A stretch of DNA of 64,000 bases from Luteococcus sp048595755 (lineage in GTDB: Bacteria; Actinomycetota; Actinomycetes; Propionibacteriales; Propionibacteriaceae), in assembly GCF_048595755.1 (NCBI RefSeq), contig NZ_CP184360.1, positions 2,666,001 through 2,730,000 on the forward strand, given 5' to 3'. Below the pieces are notes generated by a model. The model saw nothing but the letters and a program-made list of their open reading frames with translations. It was not told the origin of the DNA and did no database searches. Shown one piece after another: positions 32,600 through 40,412 of this stretch (positions within the stretch are counted from its first letter, which is position 1; each line of letters opens with the position of its first letter). The translations under genes were made by a program, and so were the position numbers.

Positions 32600-33739
32600 C
32601 TAGGTCCTCACCGAAGTCGGCGTCCGCTTCGAGGAACGGGCGCGTCGATAGACCTCTTCGATGCGGGGGCCCACCTTGTTCCAGTCGAAGGACGCGGCAC
32701 GTCGGCGACCGCGTTCCAGGTGGAGGTCGCGCGGCTGCGCCAGGCTGGTGAGCAGCGCGGTTGCGAGGTCTCGGGAATCCCCCGGGGCGAACAGGTGCCC
32801 CACGGGCCCCTGCGCATCGCTGAGCACCTCACGAAAGGGAGGCAGGTTGGCGGCAACCACCGGCGTGCCGGAGGCCAGGGCCTCCAGCAGCACGATGCCG
32901 AAGCTCTCGCGCCCGCGGTGCGGTGCTACATAGGCATCGCCAGTGGCCAGCACGCGGTTGCGGGCCTGGTTGCCCAGCGGCCCCAGGAAGGTCACACCGG
33001 GTGCCTTGCGGGGATTGCCCTCCCCCACCACCACCAGTTCGAGATCGGGGTGCACCTTTCGCAGTTCGGGCAGGGCATCGAGCAGCAGATCGAAGCCCTT
33101 GCGCGGTTCGTCGTAGCGTCCGACGAAGACCACCCGCGGATGGTCCCCCTCACGCCAAGGCCCCCTGGTGGGTGGGGCGAGGTGGGACGCCACGCCGATG
33201 CCATTGCCGATCACGGTGCTGCTGGGGCCACCGTGGGATTCCACCACCTCGGCGGCCAACTGGGACACGGCGATTGCTCCCGCCAGGCGACGGCCGGCCG
33301 AGGGGACCAGTCGGTAGGCCAGGCGCATGCTGCGCGAACCGGGGGTGGCCGTGTGGAAGGTGGCCACCAGCGCAGAGCGTGACTGCAGCAGCCCCACCAG
33401 CGACACCGACGGGGTCATCGGTTCGTGCACGTGGATCAGGTCGAAGTCGCCGCGACGCAGCCAATTCCTGGTGCGGGCCGCCGCCACGGGATCCAGGTTC
33501 ACCCGGGCGACCGAGCCGTTGTAGCGCACCGGCACCGCCGGCCCGCTGGAGACGACCGCCGAGGGGGGAAGTCTCGCCTCTTGCAGCACCTGACTCGCAA
33601 CACGCCCCGGGCCGAAGACCTCCACGTCGTGTCCCCGTTCCAACAACCATCCCGCGAGCCCCAGTACGTGGTTCTGCACCCCGCCGGCCCGGGAGAAGGA
33701 GTAGGGGCACACCAACCCCACCCGCAAGACCTCGCTCAT
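32600..33739 (-). CDS. pimA: Phosphatidyl-myo-inositol mannosyltransferase
   Basis: A 379-residue GT4 family glycosyltransferase that adds the first mannose from GDP-mannose to phosphatidylinositol on the inner face of the membrane. The N-terminal Rossmann domain begins GLVCPYSFSRAGGVQNH, and the donor site has the EX7E signature in RESFGIVLLEALASGTPV. ATG at 33739 overlaps the acyltransferase stop in ATGA. Gene order with patA and pipS is the standard actinobacterial PIM cluster. Confidence 0.93.
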   Translation of the reverse strand: MSEVLRVGLVCPYSFSRAGGVQNHVLGLAGWLLERGHDVEVFGPGRVASQVLQEARLPPSAVVSSGPAVPVRYNGSVARVNLDPVAAARTRNWLRRGDFDLIHVHEPMTPSVSLVGLLQSRSALVATFHTATPGSRSMRLAYRLVPSAGRRLAGAIAVSQLAAEVVESHGGPSSTVIGNGIGVASHLAPPTRGPWREGDHPRVVFVGRYDEPRKGFDLLLDALPELRKVHPDLELVVVGEGNPRKAPGVTFLGPLGNQARNRVLATGDAYVAPHRGRESFGIVLLEALASGTPVVAANLPPFREVLSDAQGPVGHLFAPGDSRDLATALLTSLAQPRDLHLERGRRRAASFDWNKVGPRIEEVYRRARSSKRTPTSVRT

Positions 33740-34587
33740 GAAGCCTCGTGCTCGGGAAAGAATCGTTGCAGCATGTGCCAGTCGACCGGATTCGAGGAGA
33801 CCTGTGACGCGAAGAAGGCCGCCAACTGCTGGTTGAGCGAGGTGACCGGATCGGCATGCGCGGCGGGTCTGAGTGCTGGGGAGACCACGAGGCGCATCTT
33901 GCGCCCCTCGTAGTGGCAGGCGATGCCCAGCAAGGTCGCCCCCGTCTGCAGGGCGATGGTCGCGGCTCCTGCCGGCAGGCGCACCGGCAAGGGTCCCGTG
34001 GGCGTCGGCCATTCCACGGGCGTGCCACCCGAGCCCAGCTTGCGGTCGCTGAGCAGACAGACCAGATGGCCGGCGCGCAGGTCTTCGGCCAGGGTGGGCA
34101 CCAGGTGACCGGCGCGGTGCCCATGCACCTTCATGCCGATCCGCTGACGAGCAGCGACGAAGTAGTCGAACTCGGGAATCTGTTCTGCCACGGTGGACAC
34201 CGGCATGCCCATGCCACAGGCCCAGGCCCCGGCCAGGTCCCAGGAGCCCATGTGCGGCAGGGCCACCACCGCACCCCCGTCGCGGTGTGCTCCCAGCAGT
34301 CTGGCGCGGTCCTCGTCGCTGATGATGATCGTGTCCGCCACGCGTTCGGCACTCCAGTGCGCCAGTTGTGCCGACTCCCCCAGGTTGCGCGCCCAGCTAC
34401 GGATCGCCCCCGCGGTCTGGCGGCGCGACGGTGCCTGGCCGGTGGCCACCATGGCATTGACCTGCCACTGCCGCACCGGCCGGGGCGGGCGAAAGGAGAG
34501 CGCCTCTGCGGCCAGGGCGCCGGCCCCCGCGAGCAACCAGGCGGGAGTCCGTTCGGCCAAGCGCAGGGCCCGCCCGGTGGCGGTCAC
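33736..34587 (-). CDS. patA: Phosphatidylinositol mannoside acyltransferase
   Basis: A 283-residue membrane-associated acyltransferase of the LpxL/HtrB type that acylates the mannose of phosphatidylinositol mannosides. The catalytic HX4D motif appears in HMGSWD. It overlaps pimA and the phosphatidylinositol phosphate synthase by 4 bases each, so the three are translationally coupled. Confidence 0.92.
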   Translation of the reverse strand: MTATGRALRLAERTPAWLLAGAGALAAEALSFRPPRPVRQWQVNAMVATGQAPSRRQTAGAIRSWARNLGESAQLAHWSAERVADTIIISDEDRARLLGAHRDGGAVVALPHMGSWDLAGAWACGMGMPVSTVAEQIPEFDYFVAARQRIGMKVHGHRAGHLVPTLAEDLRAGHLVCLLSDRKLGSGGTPVEWPTPTGPLPVRLPAGAATIALQTGATLLGIACHYEGRKMRLVVSPALRPAAHADPVTSLNQQLAAFFASQVSSNPVDWHMLQRFFPEHEAS

Positions 34588-35267
34588 CGACGCCGCAGGC
34601 GCTGTTCGGCGGCGTGCTCGGCGGCGACGGTGGCCTGTGGATCCACGACGGTGATGCCGTCGGCCTCGGCCTGCCTGGCCTGCTTCTTCACCTGCCCCAT
34701 GCGCTGCAGGACGGTCCAGCTACTGGCGCACAACAGGTAGCCCAGTGCCAGCGGCAGTGCCCAGGTCAGCCCCAGTCCGGTGAGCAGCATCCCCACCAGC
34801 AGGGCCAGCAGCCGGTCGCCTCGCGCGGCCAGACCGCCCCACACCTTGAAGCCCAGGGCCAGCCCGCGTGCCTTCGCGTAGCTGGTCACCTGCCCCATCA
34901 CCAGGGCACCGATGGCCACGCCGGACAGCAGTACCGAATCGCCGGCTCCTGCGTACCACAGCGCAACCGCGCCGAAGATGGCGCCGTCGGCAATGCGGTC
35001 CAGTGTCGAGTCCAGGAAGGCCCCATAGGAGGAGCCGCGGCCCGACATCCTGGCCATCTGCCCGTCCACGCCGTCGGTGAGCACGCAGACGGTGATCGCC
35101 AGTGCGCCCTGCCACAGGTATCCGTTGGGGACCAGCCACATGGACAGCACCACCACCAACAGGGTTCCCAACCAGGTGACCTGGTCCGGGCTCAGGCGCA
35201 GGGCCAGTGCCAGCCTGGCTGCCGGGGTCATCAGGGCGGCGTACAGCTTTCGGAAGCGTTCAACCAT
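34584..35267 (-). CDS. pgsA1: Phosphatidylinositol phosphate synthase
   Basis: A 227-residue CDP-alcohol phosphatidyltransferase with six membrane helices. The motif TDGVDGQMARMSGRGSSYGA then FLDSTLDR carries the aspartates. It condenses CDP-diacylglycerol with inositol 1-phosphate to start PIM synthesis, by family and by its place upstream of patA and pimA. The C-terminal 40 residues are charged and soluble. Confidence 0.92.
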   Translation of the reverse strand: MVERFRKLYAALMTPAARLALALRLSPDQVTWLGTLLVVVLSMWLVPNGYLWQGALAITVCVLTDGVDGQMARMSGRGSSYGAFLDSTLDRIADGAIFGAVALWYAGAGDSVLLSGVAIGALVMGQVTSYAKARGLALGFKVWGGLAARGDRLLALLVGMLLTGLGLTWALPLALGYLLCASSWTVLQRMGQVKKQARQAEADGITVVDPQATVAAEHAAEQRLRRR

Positions 35268-35276
35268 GGGTGAGGA

Positions 35277-35864
35277 TCAACCCCTGTTCGTAGGCCATGC
35301 CTCGGCCAGTGCCTGACGGGCGTCCGCGAGCAGTTGCGGAACGGCGCGGGTGCGGCCGATCACCGGCATGAAGTTCGAGTCTCCTTGCCAGCGCGGGACC
35401 ACGTGTTGGTGCAGGTGGGCGGCGATGCCCGCTCCGGCCACCTCGCCCTGGTTCATCCCGATGTTGAAACCTGCCGGGCCCGAGACCTTCATCAACACCT
35501 GCATCGCGGTGCGTGTCAGGCTGGCCATCTCGGCCACCTCGGCCTCATCCGCGTCGGTGTACCAAGAGATGTGTCGGTAGGGGCAGACCAGCAGGTGGCC
35601 GGGCGAGTAGGGGAAGAGGTTCATCACGACGAAACAGGACTCTCCCCGGTGCACGATGAGCCCGTCCTCGTCGCCCACGCGGGGCTTCACGCAGAAGGGG
35701 CACTGCTGCTGGCTGGAGTCAGCAGGCTTGGCGTCCCCCTTGATGTAGGCCATGCGGTGGGGCGTCCACAGGCGTTGGAAGGCGTCCGGAATGCCCGCCA
35801 TGGATTCTGCGAATTCCAGCCTGGCCTGGCCCGCCTCCTCCGGGTCGTCTCGATGCTCGACCAT
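35277..35864 (-). CDS. HIT family hydrolase/phosphorylase
   Basis: A 195-residue histidine-triad protein with HLHQHVVPRW as the triad. A CxxC-type pair (CPFCVKP) and two further residues fit the zinc site of Ap4A phosphorylase-like HIT proteins. In Mycobacterium the homologue at this place (Rv2613c) is a diadenosine tetraphosphate phosphorylase. It lies 3 bases from the thrS stop and 9 from pgsA1, so it belongs to that operon. Confidence 0.92.
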   Translation of the reverse strand: MVEHRDDPEEAGQARLEFAESMAGIPDAFQRLWTPHRMAYIKGDAKPADSSQQQCPFCVKPRVGDEDGLIVHRGESCFVVMNLFPYSPGHLLVCPYRHISWYTDADEAEVAEMASLTRTAMQVLMKVSGPAGFNIGMNQGEVAGAGIAAHLHQHVVPRWQGDSNFMPVIGRTRAVPQLLADARQALAEAWPTNRG

Positions 35865-35867
35865 CGC

Positions 35868-37892
35868 TCAGGCCCCCGCCTGCTCGAGGGCCCCGAGCCC
35901 TTCCGCACTGGGCGAGTCATTGCGACGCGACGCCAGCCAGTCGACGATCAGGTCGAGCGCCTCGGCCACCGGCACTCCATTGCGCTGCGAACCGTCTCGG
36001 TATCGGAAACTGACGGCACCGGCCTCGCGGTCCTCGCCACCGGCAATCAGGATGAAGGGCACCTTCAGCTTGGTGGCATTGCGGATCTTCTTGGGGAAAC
36101 GGTCGTCAGAGGTGTCCATCTCAACCCGCACGCCCCGCTTCTCCAGCTGCGAGAGGACATCCGCCAGGTAGTCGTTGAACTCTCCTGCGACGGGGATTCC
36201 GATCACCTGGATCGGGCTCAGCCAAGCCGGGAAGGCCCCGGCGTAGTGCTCAACCAGAACGCCGAAGAAGCGCTCGATCGACCCGAACTTGGCCGAGTGG
36301 ATCATCACCGGCTGCTGGTGGCTGCCGTCGCTGGCGGTGTACTGCAGCCCGAATCGTTCCGGCTGGTTGAAGTCGTACTGAATGGTCGACATCTGCCAGG
36401 TGCGGCCGATGGCATCCTTCGCCTGGATGGAGATCTTGGGGCCGTAGAAGGCGGCGCCGCCCGGGTCAGGCACGCATTCCAGGCCTGACTCCTCGGCGCA
36501 CTGCCGCAGCACTTCGGTGGCCGTGGCCCACTGCTCGTCGGAGCCGATGAACTTGTCCTTCTTCTTGCCGTCCTCGTCCCGGGTCGACAGCTCCAGGTAG
36601 AAGTCGTCCATGCCGAAGTCGCGCAGCAGCTGCAGGACGAACTGCAGCAGGTGCTTGATCTCGGCCGGCGCCTGCTCGGGGGTCACATAACTGTGCGAGT
36701 CGTCCTGGGTGATCGAACGAACCCGGGTCAACCCCTGGAGGACACCCGACTTCTCATTGCGGTAGACGGTGCCGAACTCGAACAGGCGCAGCGGCAACTC
36801 ACGGTAGGAACGGCCGCGGGCGCGGAAGATCTCGTTGTGCATCGGGCAGTTCATGGCCTTGAGCCGGTAGGCGGTGCCGTCGTCGTCCATCGCCGGGAAC
36901 ATGCCCTCGGCGTAGTACGGCAGGTGTCCCGAGGTGAAGAACAGGTCTTCCTTGCTGATGTGGGGCGTCTTCACGTAGATGAAGCCGTTGTCGATGTGCG
37001 CCTGACGGACGTAGTCCTCCATCTCGCGGATGATCACGCCACCCTTGGGGTGGAAGACCGGCAGGCCGGCACCGAGGGTCTCGGGGAAGCTGAACAGGTC
37101 CAGCTCGGCGCCCAGCTTGCGATGGTCGCGCTTGGCCGCCTCCTCGAGACGGTGTTGGTAGGCCTTCAGATCCTCCTTGGTCGCCCAGGCGGTGCCGTAG
37201 AGCCGCTGCAGGTGGGCCTTGGACTGGTCCCCACGCCAGTAGGCGGCCGAGCTCTTGGTCAGTGCGAAGGCGTTGATGTAGCCGGTGTGGGGCACGTGGG
37301 GTCCACGGCACAGGTCGTACCAGGCCACCGAACCGTCACGTCGCACGTTGTCGTAGATGGTCAGCTCGGATCCGCCGACCTCCACCGAGGAACCATCCTC
37401 GTCATTGCTGCCGCCCTTGTCCTGGATCAGTTCGAGCTTGAATGGTTCGTGCGCCTCCGCTTCCAGCGCCTCTTCCTCAGTGACGACGCGGCGCACGAAG
37501 CGCTGGCGCTCCTTGACGATGCGCTGCATCTGCTTCTCGATGGCCTTGAGGTCTTCGGGAGTCAACGGATCGCACTGGAAGTCGTAGTAGAAACCGTCGG
37601 TGATGGGCGGGCCAATCCCCAGCTTGGCGTCGACGAACAGGTTCTGCACTGCCTGGGCGGCCACATGGGCCGCGGAGTGGCGCACGATCGACAGTCCCTC
37701 GTCGCTGGTCATCAAGACGGGCTCGACGGCATCGCCGTCATGGAGTTCCCGGTGCAGGTCGAGGGTCTCGCCGTTGACGCGCATGGCGACGATGGAACGA
37801 TCCTGGCCGAACAGGTCCAGCCCGGTCGTGGTCTCCTCGATCACCTGCTCGACTCGCTGATCTGCTTGTGCGACGGTGATGGTCAGTGACAC
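35868..37892 (-). CDS. thrS: Threonyl-tRNA synthetase
   Basis: A 674-residue class II synthetase that charges tRNA-Thr. The order is a TGS domain (1-60), an editing domain with HSAAHV and its HXXXH-type site, the catalytic core with the zinc-binding Cys in MNCPMHN and the class II motifs (RSYRELPLRLFEFGTVYR, and the C-terminal GSIERFFGVL), then the anticodon-binding domain. GTG at 37892 is preferred over the upstream frame, since GAAAGGAAAG precedes it. CAGAAT at 37977-37982 (minus) is a possible -10. No T-box leader was seen. Confidence 0.96.
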   Translation of the reverse strand: MSLTITVAQADQRVEQVIEETTTGLDLFGQDRSIVAMRVNGETLDLHRELHDGDAVEPVLMTSDEGLSIVRHSAAHVAAQAVQNLFVDAKLGIGPPITDGFYYDFQCDPLTPEDLKAIEKQMQRIVKERQRFVRRVVTEEEALEAEAHEPFKLELIQDKGGSNDEDGSSVEVGGSELTIYDNVRRDGSVAWYDLCRGPHVPHTGYINAFALTKSSAAYWRGDQSKAHLQRLYGTAWATKEDLKAYQHRLEEAAKRDHRKLGAELDLFSFPETLGAGLPVFHPKGGVIIREMEDYVRQAHIDNGFIYVKTPHISKEDLFFTSGHLPYYAEGMFPAMDDDGTAYRLKAMNCPMHNEIFRARGRSYRELPLRLFEFGTVYRNEKSGVLQGLTRVRSITQDDSHSYVTPEQAPAEIKHLLQFVLQLLRDFGMDDFYLELSTRDEDGKKKDKFIGSDEQWATATEVLRQCAEESGLECVPDPGGAAFYGPKISIQAKDAIGRTWQMSTIQYDFNQPERFGLQYTASDGSHQQPVMIHSAKFGSIERFFGVLVEHYAGAFPAWLSPIQVIGIPVAGEFNDYLADVLSQLEKRGVRVEMDTSDDRFPKKIRNATKLKVPFILIAGGEDREAGAVSFRYRDGSQRNGVPVAEALDLIVDWLASRRNDSPSAEGLGALEQAGA

Positions 37893-38044
37893 GGGCTTTC
37901 CTTTCGGGTGATGCGCGCCCAGACAAGGGACGAGCACATGGTCGGGCCTGGGGCTCGACGCGGCTTGGACTCCCCCATTCTGCCTGATGCCCGCGATCCG
38001 GGGCACATGCCTCGCCCGGCACGACAACGCAGGGGAACGACGAA

Positions 38045-38073
38045 GAAGGCCCCGAACAGTGTTCGGGGCCTTC
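38045..38073 (-). terminator. Hairpin terminator downstream of the minus-strand tRNA cluster
   Basis: A 13-bp stem GAAGGCCCCGAAC with a 3-base loop, a few bases after the CCA of tRNA-Val and followed on the minus strand by TTCTTCG. Confidence 0.8.
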
Positions 38074-38079
38074 TCCTTG

Positions 38080-38154
38080 TGGTGGGCGATACTGGGTTTG
38101 AACCAGTGACCTCTTCCGTGTCAGGGAAGCGCGCTACCACTGCGCCAACCGCCC
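38080..38154 (-). tRNA. tRNA-Val (anticodon GAC), CCA encoded
   Basis: Acceptor GGGCGGT pairs with ATCGCCC; the anticodon stem CTTCC/GGAAG closes a 7-base loop CTGACAC with anticodon GAC. The 3' CCA is present in the gene (TGG at 38080-38082 on the plus strand). It is nearly identical to the tRNA-Val at 38767. Confidence 0.93.
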
Positions 38155-38155
38155 G

Positions 38156-38226
38156 AGGTGGAGACGGGATTTGAACCCGTGTACACGGATTTGCAGTCCG
38201 TTGCCTCGCCTCTCGGCCACTCCACC
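38156..38226 (-). tRNA. tRNA-Cys (anticodon GCA)
   Basis: Acceptor GGTGGAG/CTCCACC with discriminator U, as expected for Cys. Anticodon stem ACGGA/TCCGT closes loop CTGCAAA with anticodon GCA. CCA is not encoded. Confidence 0.93.
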
Positions 38227-38271
38227 GTGAAGATAGTCCTCACCGGTCTGGATGGGGCGAGAGCCTCTCCG

Positions 38272-38344
38272 AGCGGACGACGGGATTCGAACCCGCGACC
38301 CTCACCTTGGCAAGGTGATGCTCTACCAGCTGAGCCACGTCCGC
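38272..38344 (-). tRNA. tRNA-Gly (anticodon GCC)
   Basis: Acceptor GCGGACG pairs with CGTCCGC. Anticodon stem TCACC/GGTGA closes loop TTGCCAA with anticodon GCC. It is the first gene of the minus-strand array. Confidence 0.93.
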
Positions 38345-38396
38345 ATGTGCCTGAGATCCACCCTTGCGAGCTTCCCTCGTGCTGTGCACCAGAGGA

Positions 38397-38424
38397 GCTT
38401 ATCGGATTCTTTCGAACCTTCCAA
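38397..38424 (-). promoter_or_regulatory. Promoter candidate for the Gly-Cys-Val tRNA array
   Basis: On the minus strand, TTGGAA (38419-38424) and TAAGCT (38397-38402) are spaced by 16-17 bases, about 50 bases before the mature 5' end of tRNA-Gly. The spacer contains a TTCGAA palindrome. Confidence 0.5.
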
Positions 38425-38724
38425 ATCCTCACCCGGCTTGTCTTCTGGAGGAAGACGCCCCGCGTTCGGTGCGTTGAGAACACTAGCGGAACGGTTTCGG
38501 CGAACGCAAATCGAGACTCACACGAGCGTGATTCACCCGGGGTTCACCCTTGCGTCACCCGCCTCGCAAGGTCGGCTCGATGGGCGACATGGCACTGAAT
38601 TCCCCTCCCCCTCGCGAGCGGGCGCCCCGAAGCAGCAGGCTTGGGCCGCTCCGTGCAGTAAGAGGTGACCGCAGCGTTAACTCGCCGTTGAACGCAGCCG
38701 CCCACACCGTCCACATCCCTCGAT
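38425..38724. other. Intergenic stretch between divergent tRNA units
   Basis: No convincing gene is seen between the two tRNA promoters. The short frames here have no start signal of the type seen elsewhere and no recognisable product. No integrase or attachment-site duplication was found next to the tRNAs. Confidence 0.5.
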
Positions 38725-38754
38725 TTGCGCGATGGGAAAATGGTCCGCTAGTGT
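38725..38754 (+). promoter_or_regulatory. Promoter of tRNA-Val(CAC)
   Basis: TTGCGC (38725-38730) and TAGTGT (38749-38754) are spaced by 18 bases and end 12 bases before the tRNA. Confidence 0.6.
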
Positions 38755-38766
38755 TTCTCTTCGCAA

Positions 38767-38838
38767 GGGCGATTGGCGCAGTGGTAGCGCGCTTCGTTCA
38801 CACCGAAGAGGTCACTGGTTCGAACCCAGTATCGCCCA
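38767..38838 (+). tRNA. tRNA-Val (anticodon CAC)
   Basis: Acceptor GGGCGAT/ATCGCCC. Anticodon stem CTTCG/CGAAG closes loop TTCACAC with anticodon CAC. It differs from the tRNA-Val(GAC) at 38080 at only about six positions, two of them a compensated stem pair. The gene encodes CC but not the final A. Confidence 0.93.
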
Positions 38839-38847
38839 CCCTTGTAA

Positions 38848-38892
38848 AGAGCCCTCGGCTTCGTCTCCGACGAGTCGGGGGTTCTGTTTTTT
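38848..38892 (+). terminator. Rho-independent terminator after tRNA-Val(CAC)
   Basis: A long imperfect stem (AGAGCCCTCGGCTTCGTC against its partner, one bulge) is followed by TTTTTT, a clear U-run. Confidence 0.85.
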
Positions 38893-38930
38893 CGTTGACA
38901 GGCGCTGGGTGCCACACGGTGAGAATCAGC

Positions 38931-38936
38931 GATACT
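38931..38936 (+). promoter_or_regulatory. -10 element GATACT before the 60-residue ORF
   Basis: The hexamer ends 7 bases before the ATG at 38944, the spacing of leaderless promoters here. A consensus TTGACA lies at 38895-38900 but is too far away for a standard spacer. Confidence 0.4.
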
Positions 38937-38943
38937 CCGATCC

Positions 38944-39126
38944 ATGAACAACGACAAGCACGAGATCGCCTTGGCCAATGAGCGCATCATCGAGGTGGAC
39001 GGAAGCGTGACCCTGCTGCCAAGTGGCGCACTGAAAGTGGAGCCACGCCGGGCAGACGCGTACTACCTTTCCCCCGCAGGCTGGTGGTCCTGGTCGCCCG
39101 CGGACAGCCCGCGTCCCAGCCGCTGA
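38944..39126 (+). CDS. Small protein of unknown function, 60 residues
   Basis: A 60-residue ORF with a soluble, mixed composition (VDGSVTLLPSGALKVEPRRA, then YYLSPAGWWSWSP). No family is recognised. The case for it being real is the -10 element at the leaderless distance, its place just after a strong terminator, and a codon pattern unlike random frames (few rare codons). It could still be a chance ORF. A 394-bp gene-free stretch follows. Confidence 0.45.
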   Translation: MNNDKHEIALANERIIEVDGSVTLLPSGALKVEPRRADAYYLSPAGWWSWSPADSPRPSR

Positions 39127-39520
39127 CGACATGCTGAATTGGAACCTGCCCGCACACTGACAGCAAGAATTGCTGCGGGATCTGTTGAGTGGGCCTTCAA
39201 GCCCGCCCTCGCGTTGCCCTCAACCCCCTCGGGCCGGAAAATTTCTTGCGGTGAGGATATTTTCCCGCGCGGCGGCCGCACGGCCACAAATCCTCCTTGG
39301 AATACACTCCAAGTCACGTCACGCGCTGAACAATTCGAAGCATGTCGGCAGATCCTGCGGTCGCATTCTTAAGCACACATGGGAATTTCCGACCACATCC
39401 TGAGACGCAATCTCATATTTCGGGATTTCGCTTGTGGGTGTCGACCTCGGAAGGTCACTGTTACACCACGGCAAGGGAGCCGCGTCCACAGTCCATCACC
39501 CGAGAAATCGAAGGTTCACC
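39127..39520 (+). other. 394-bp gene-free region upstream of the CbiX-like gene
   Basis: The base composition looks less GC-rich than its surroundings. It contains small palindromes: CAGCAA-GAA-TTGCTG at 39161-39175, CTTGGA-ATACAC-TCCAAG at 39296-39313 and GGAATTTCC near 39382. No convincing protein frame was found. I looked for a cobalamin riboswitch and did not find its conserved B12 box. It may be a long 5' leader or hold a small RNA. Confidence 0.4.
39296..39313. promoter_or_regulatory. Inverted repeat CTTGGA-N6-TCCAAG
   Basis: Perfect 6-bp arms with a 6-base spacer, about 210 bases upstream of the CbiX-like start; candidate operator for an unknown regulator. Confidence 0.35.
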
Positions 39521-40339
39521 ATGACCGCTCCGGCCTTGATCCTCCTCGCACGCGGCGCCACCCGACCCGAGCACACGCGGACGCTCCACCAGATGCGCAA
39601 GAGCATGCAGCAGGCACGCCCTGAGCTCAACGTGGCCCTGGCCTTCCTCGACAAGTGCCCTCCCTCCGGCCCGACCGTGGTCTCGACCCTGGCCGCGCGC
39701 GGAGTGAAGGAGATGGTCTTCGTGCCACTCGACATCACGCACGCCGTGGAGACCATCGATGACGCCAATCAGATGGTGGAACGAGTTCGCGCAAGTCACC
39801 CTGGCATCGCGGTCACCATGTCGCGTCCCCTGGGGCCGGCCACCGATCTGCTCAATGTCCTCGACACCCGCCTGCGCGAGGCACTGCGCCAAACCCACGC
39901 CATCGAGCTGGATGCGCTGGTCATGTCCGCTCCCAGCAGCGGCGACACCCGTGGCAATGCCCTCCTGGCCCGCCGAGCCCGCCAGTGGTCCTCGCACCAC
40001 AAGCTGCCCTGTGTGGTGGCCGTGAACGACGGCACCGGCGCATCGGTCACCCAGGCGATCTCCACGCTGCGTTCCCAGGGGCGACGTCACATCGCGGTGG
40101 GCAGCTTCTTCATCTGTGGCGACGAGGCCTACCTCGCCCAGCGTGAGTCCGCACTCAAGGCAGGCGTCGAGGCAGTGTCCGAGCCGATGGCCGACCACGA
40201 GTTCATCCTCGATCTGATCATGGCCCGTTATGTCTTCGCTGCCATGGAACTGCTCGACACCCCGGTGGCCGAGACGGAATCCCAGGCCGATGCCGAGACG
40301 GCCACCACCCCCGTCACGGTCCTGCACCAGGCCGTCTGA
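39521..40339 (+). CDS. CbiX/SirB-like chelatase-fold protein lacking the usual active-site histidine
   Basis: A 272-residue protein that resembles a two-lobe sirohydrochlorin chelatase (CbiX/SirB): N lobe LILLARGATRPEH, FVPLDITHAV with His74, and a C lobe SAPSSGDTRGNALLARRARQ followed by HIAVGSFFICGDEAYL. Working enzymes carry His in a GHGSR-type loop; here it reads ARGAT, so one catalytic His is replaced. His74 is kept. Metal insertion is therefore doubtful and the role may differ. A GAAGG site lies before the ATG. No cobalamin or siroheme genes are nearby. Confidence 0.65.
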   Translation: MTAPALILLARGATRPEHTRTLHQMRKSMQQARPELNVALAFLDKCPPSGPTVVSTLAARGVKEMVFVPLDITHAVETIDDANQMVERVRASHPGIAVTMSRPLGPATDLLNVLDTRLREALRQTHAIELDALVMSAPSSGDTRGNALLARRARQWSSHHKLPCVVAVNDGTGASVTQAISTLRSQGRRHIAVGSFFICGDEAYLAQRESALKAGVEAVSEPMADHEFILDLIMARYVFAAMELLDTPVAETESQADAETATTPVTVLHQAV

Positions 40340-40361
40340 GGCCGCCTTCAGTACACACGGC

Positions 40362-40395
40362 ACGAGGGCTGCACCCCAACGGGTGCAGCCCTCGT
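40362..40395. terminator. Hairpin terminator between CbiX-like and second ppk2 genes
   Basis: A 15-bp perfect stem ACGAGGGCTGCACCC with a 4-base loop between convergent genes. Confidence 0.85.
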
Positions 40396-40412
40396 CGCCT
40401 GTGCGAGCAAGG

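Noticed and set aside
37893..38079. T-box leader for thrS
   Set aside because: No T-box sequence or specifier stem was seen; the hairpin in this gap belongs to the tRNA terminator.
39127..39520. Cobalamin riboswitch upstream of the CbiX-like gene
   Set aside because: The conserved B12 box and the flanking core were not found by eye; a covariance search would settle it.
38080..39520. Integrated element at the tRNA cluster
   Set aside because: No integrase, no direct repeat of a tRNA 3' end and no foreign genes were seen, in spite of the lower GC look of the stretch after 39127.
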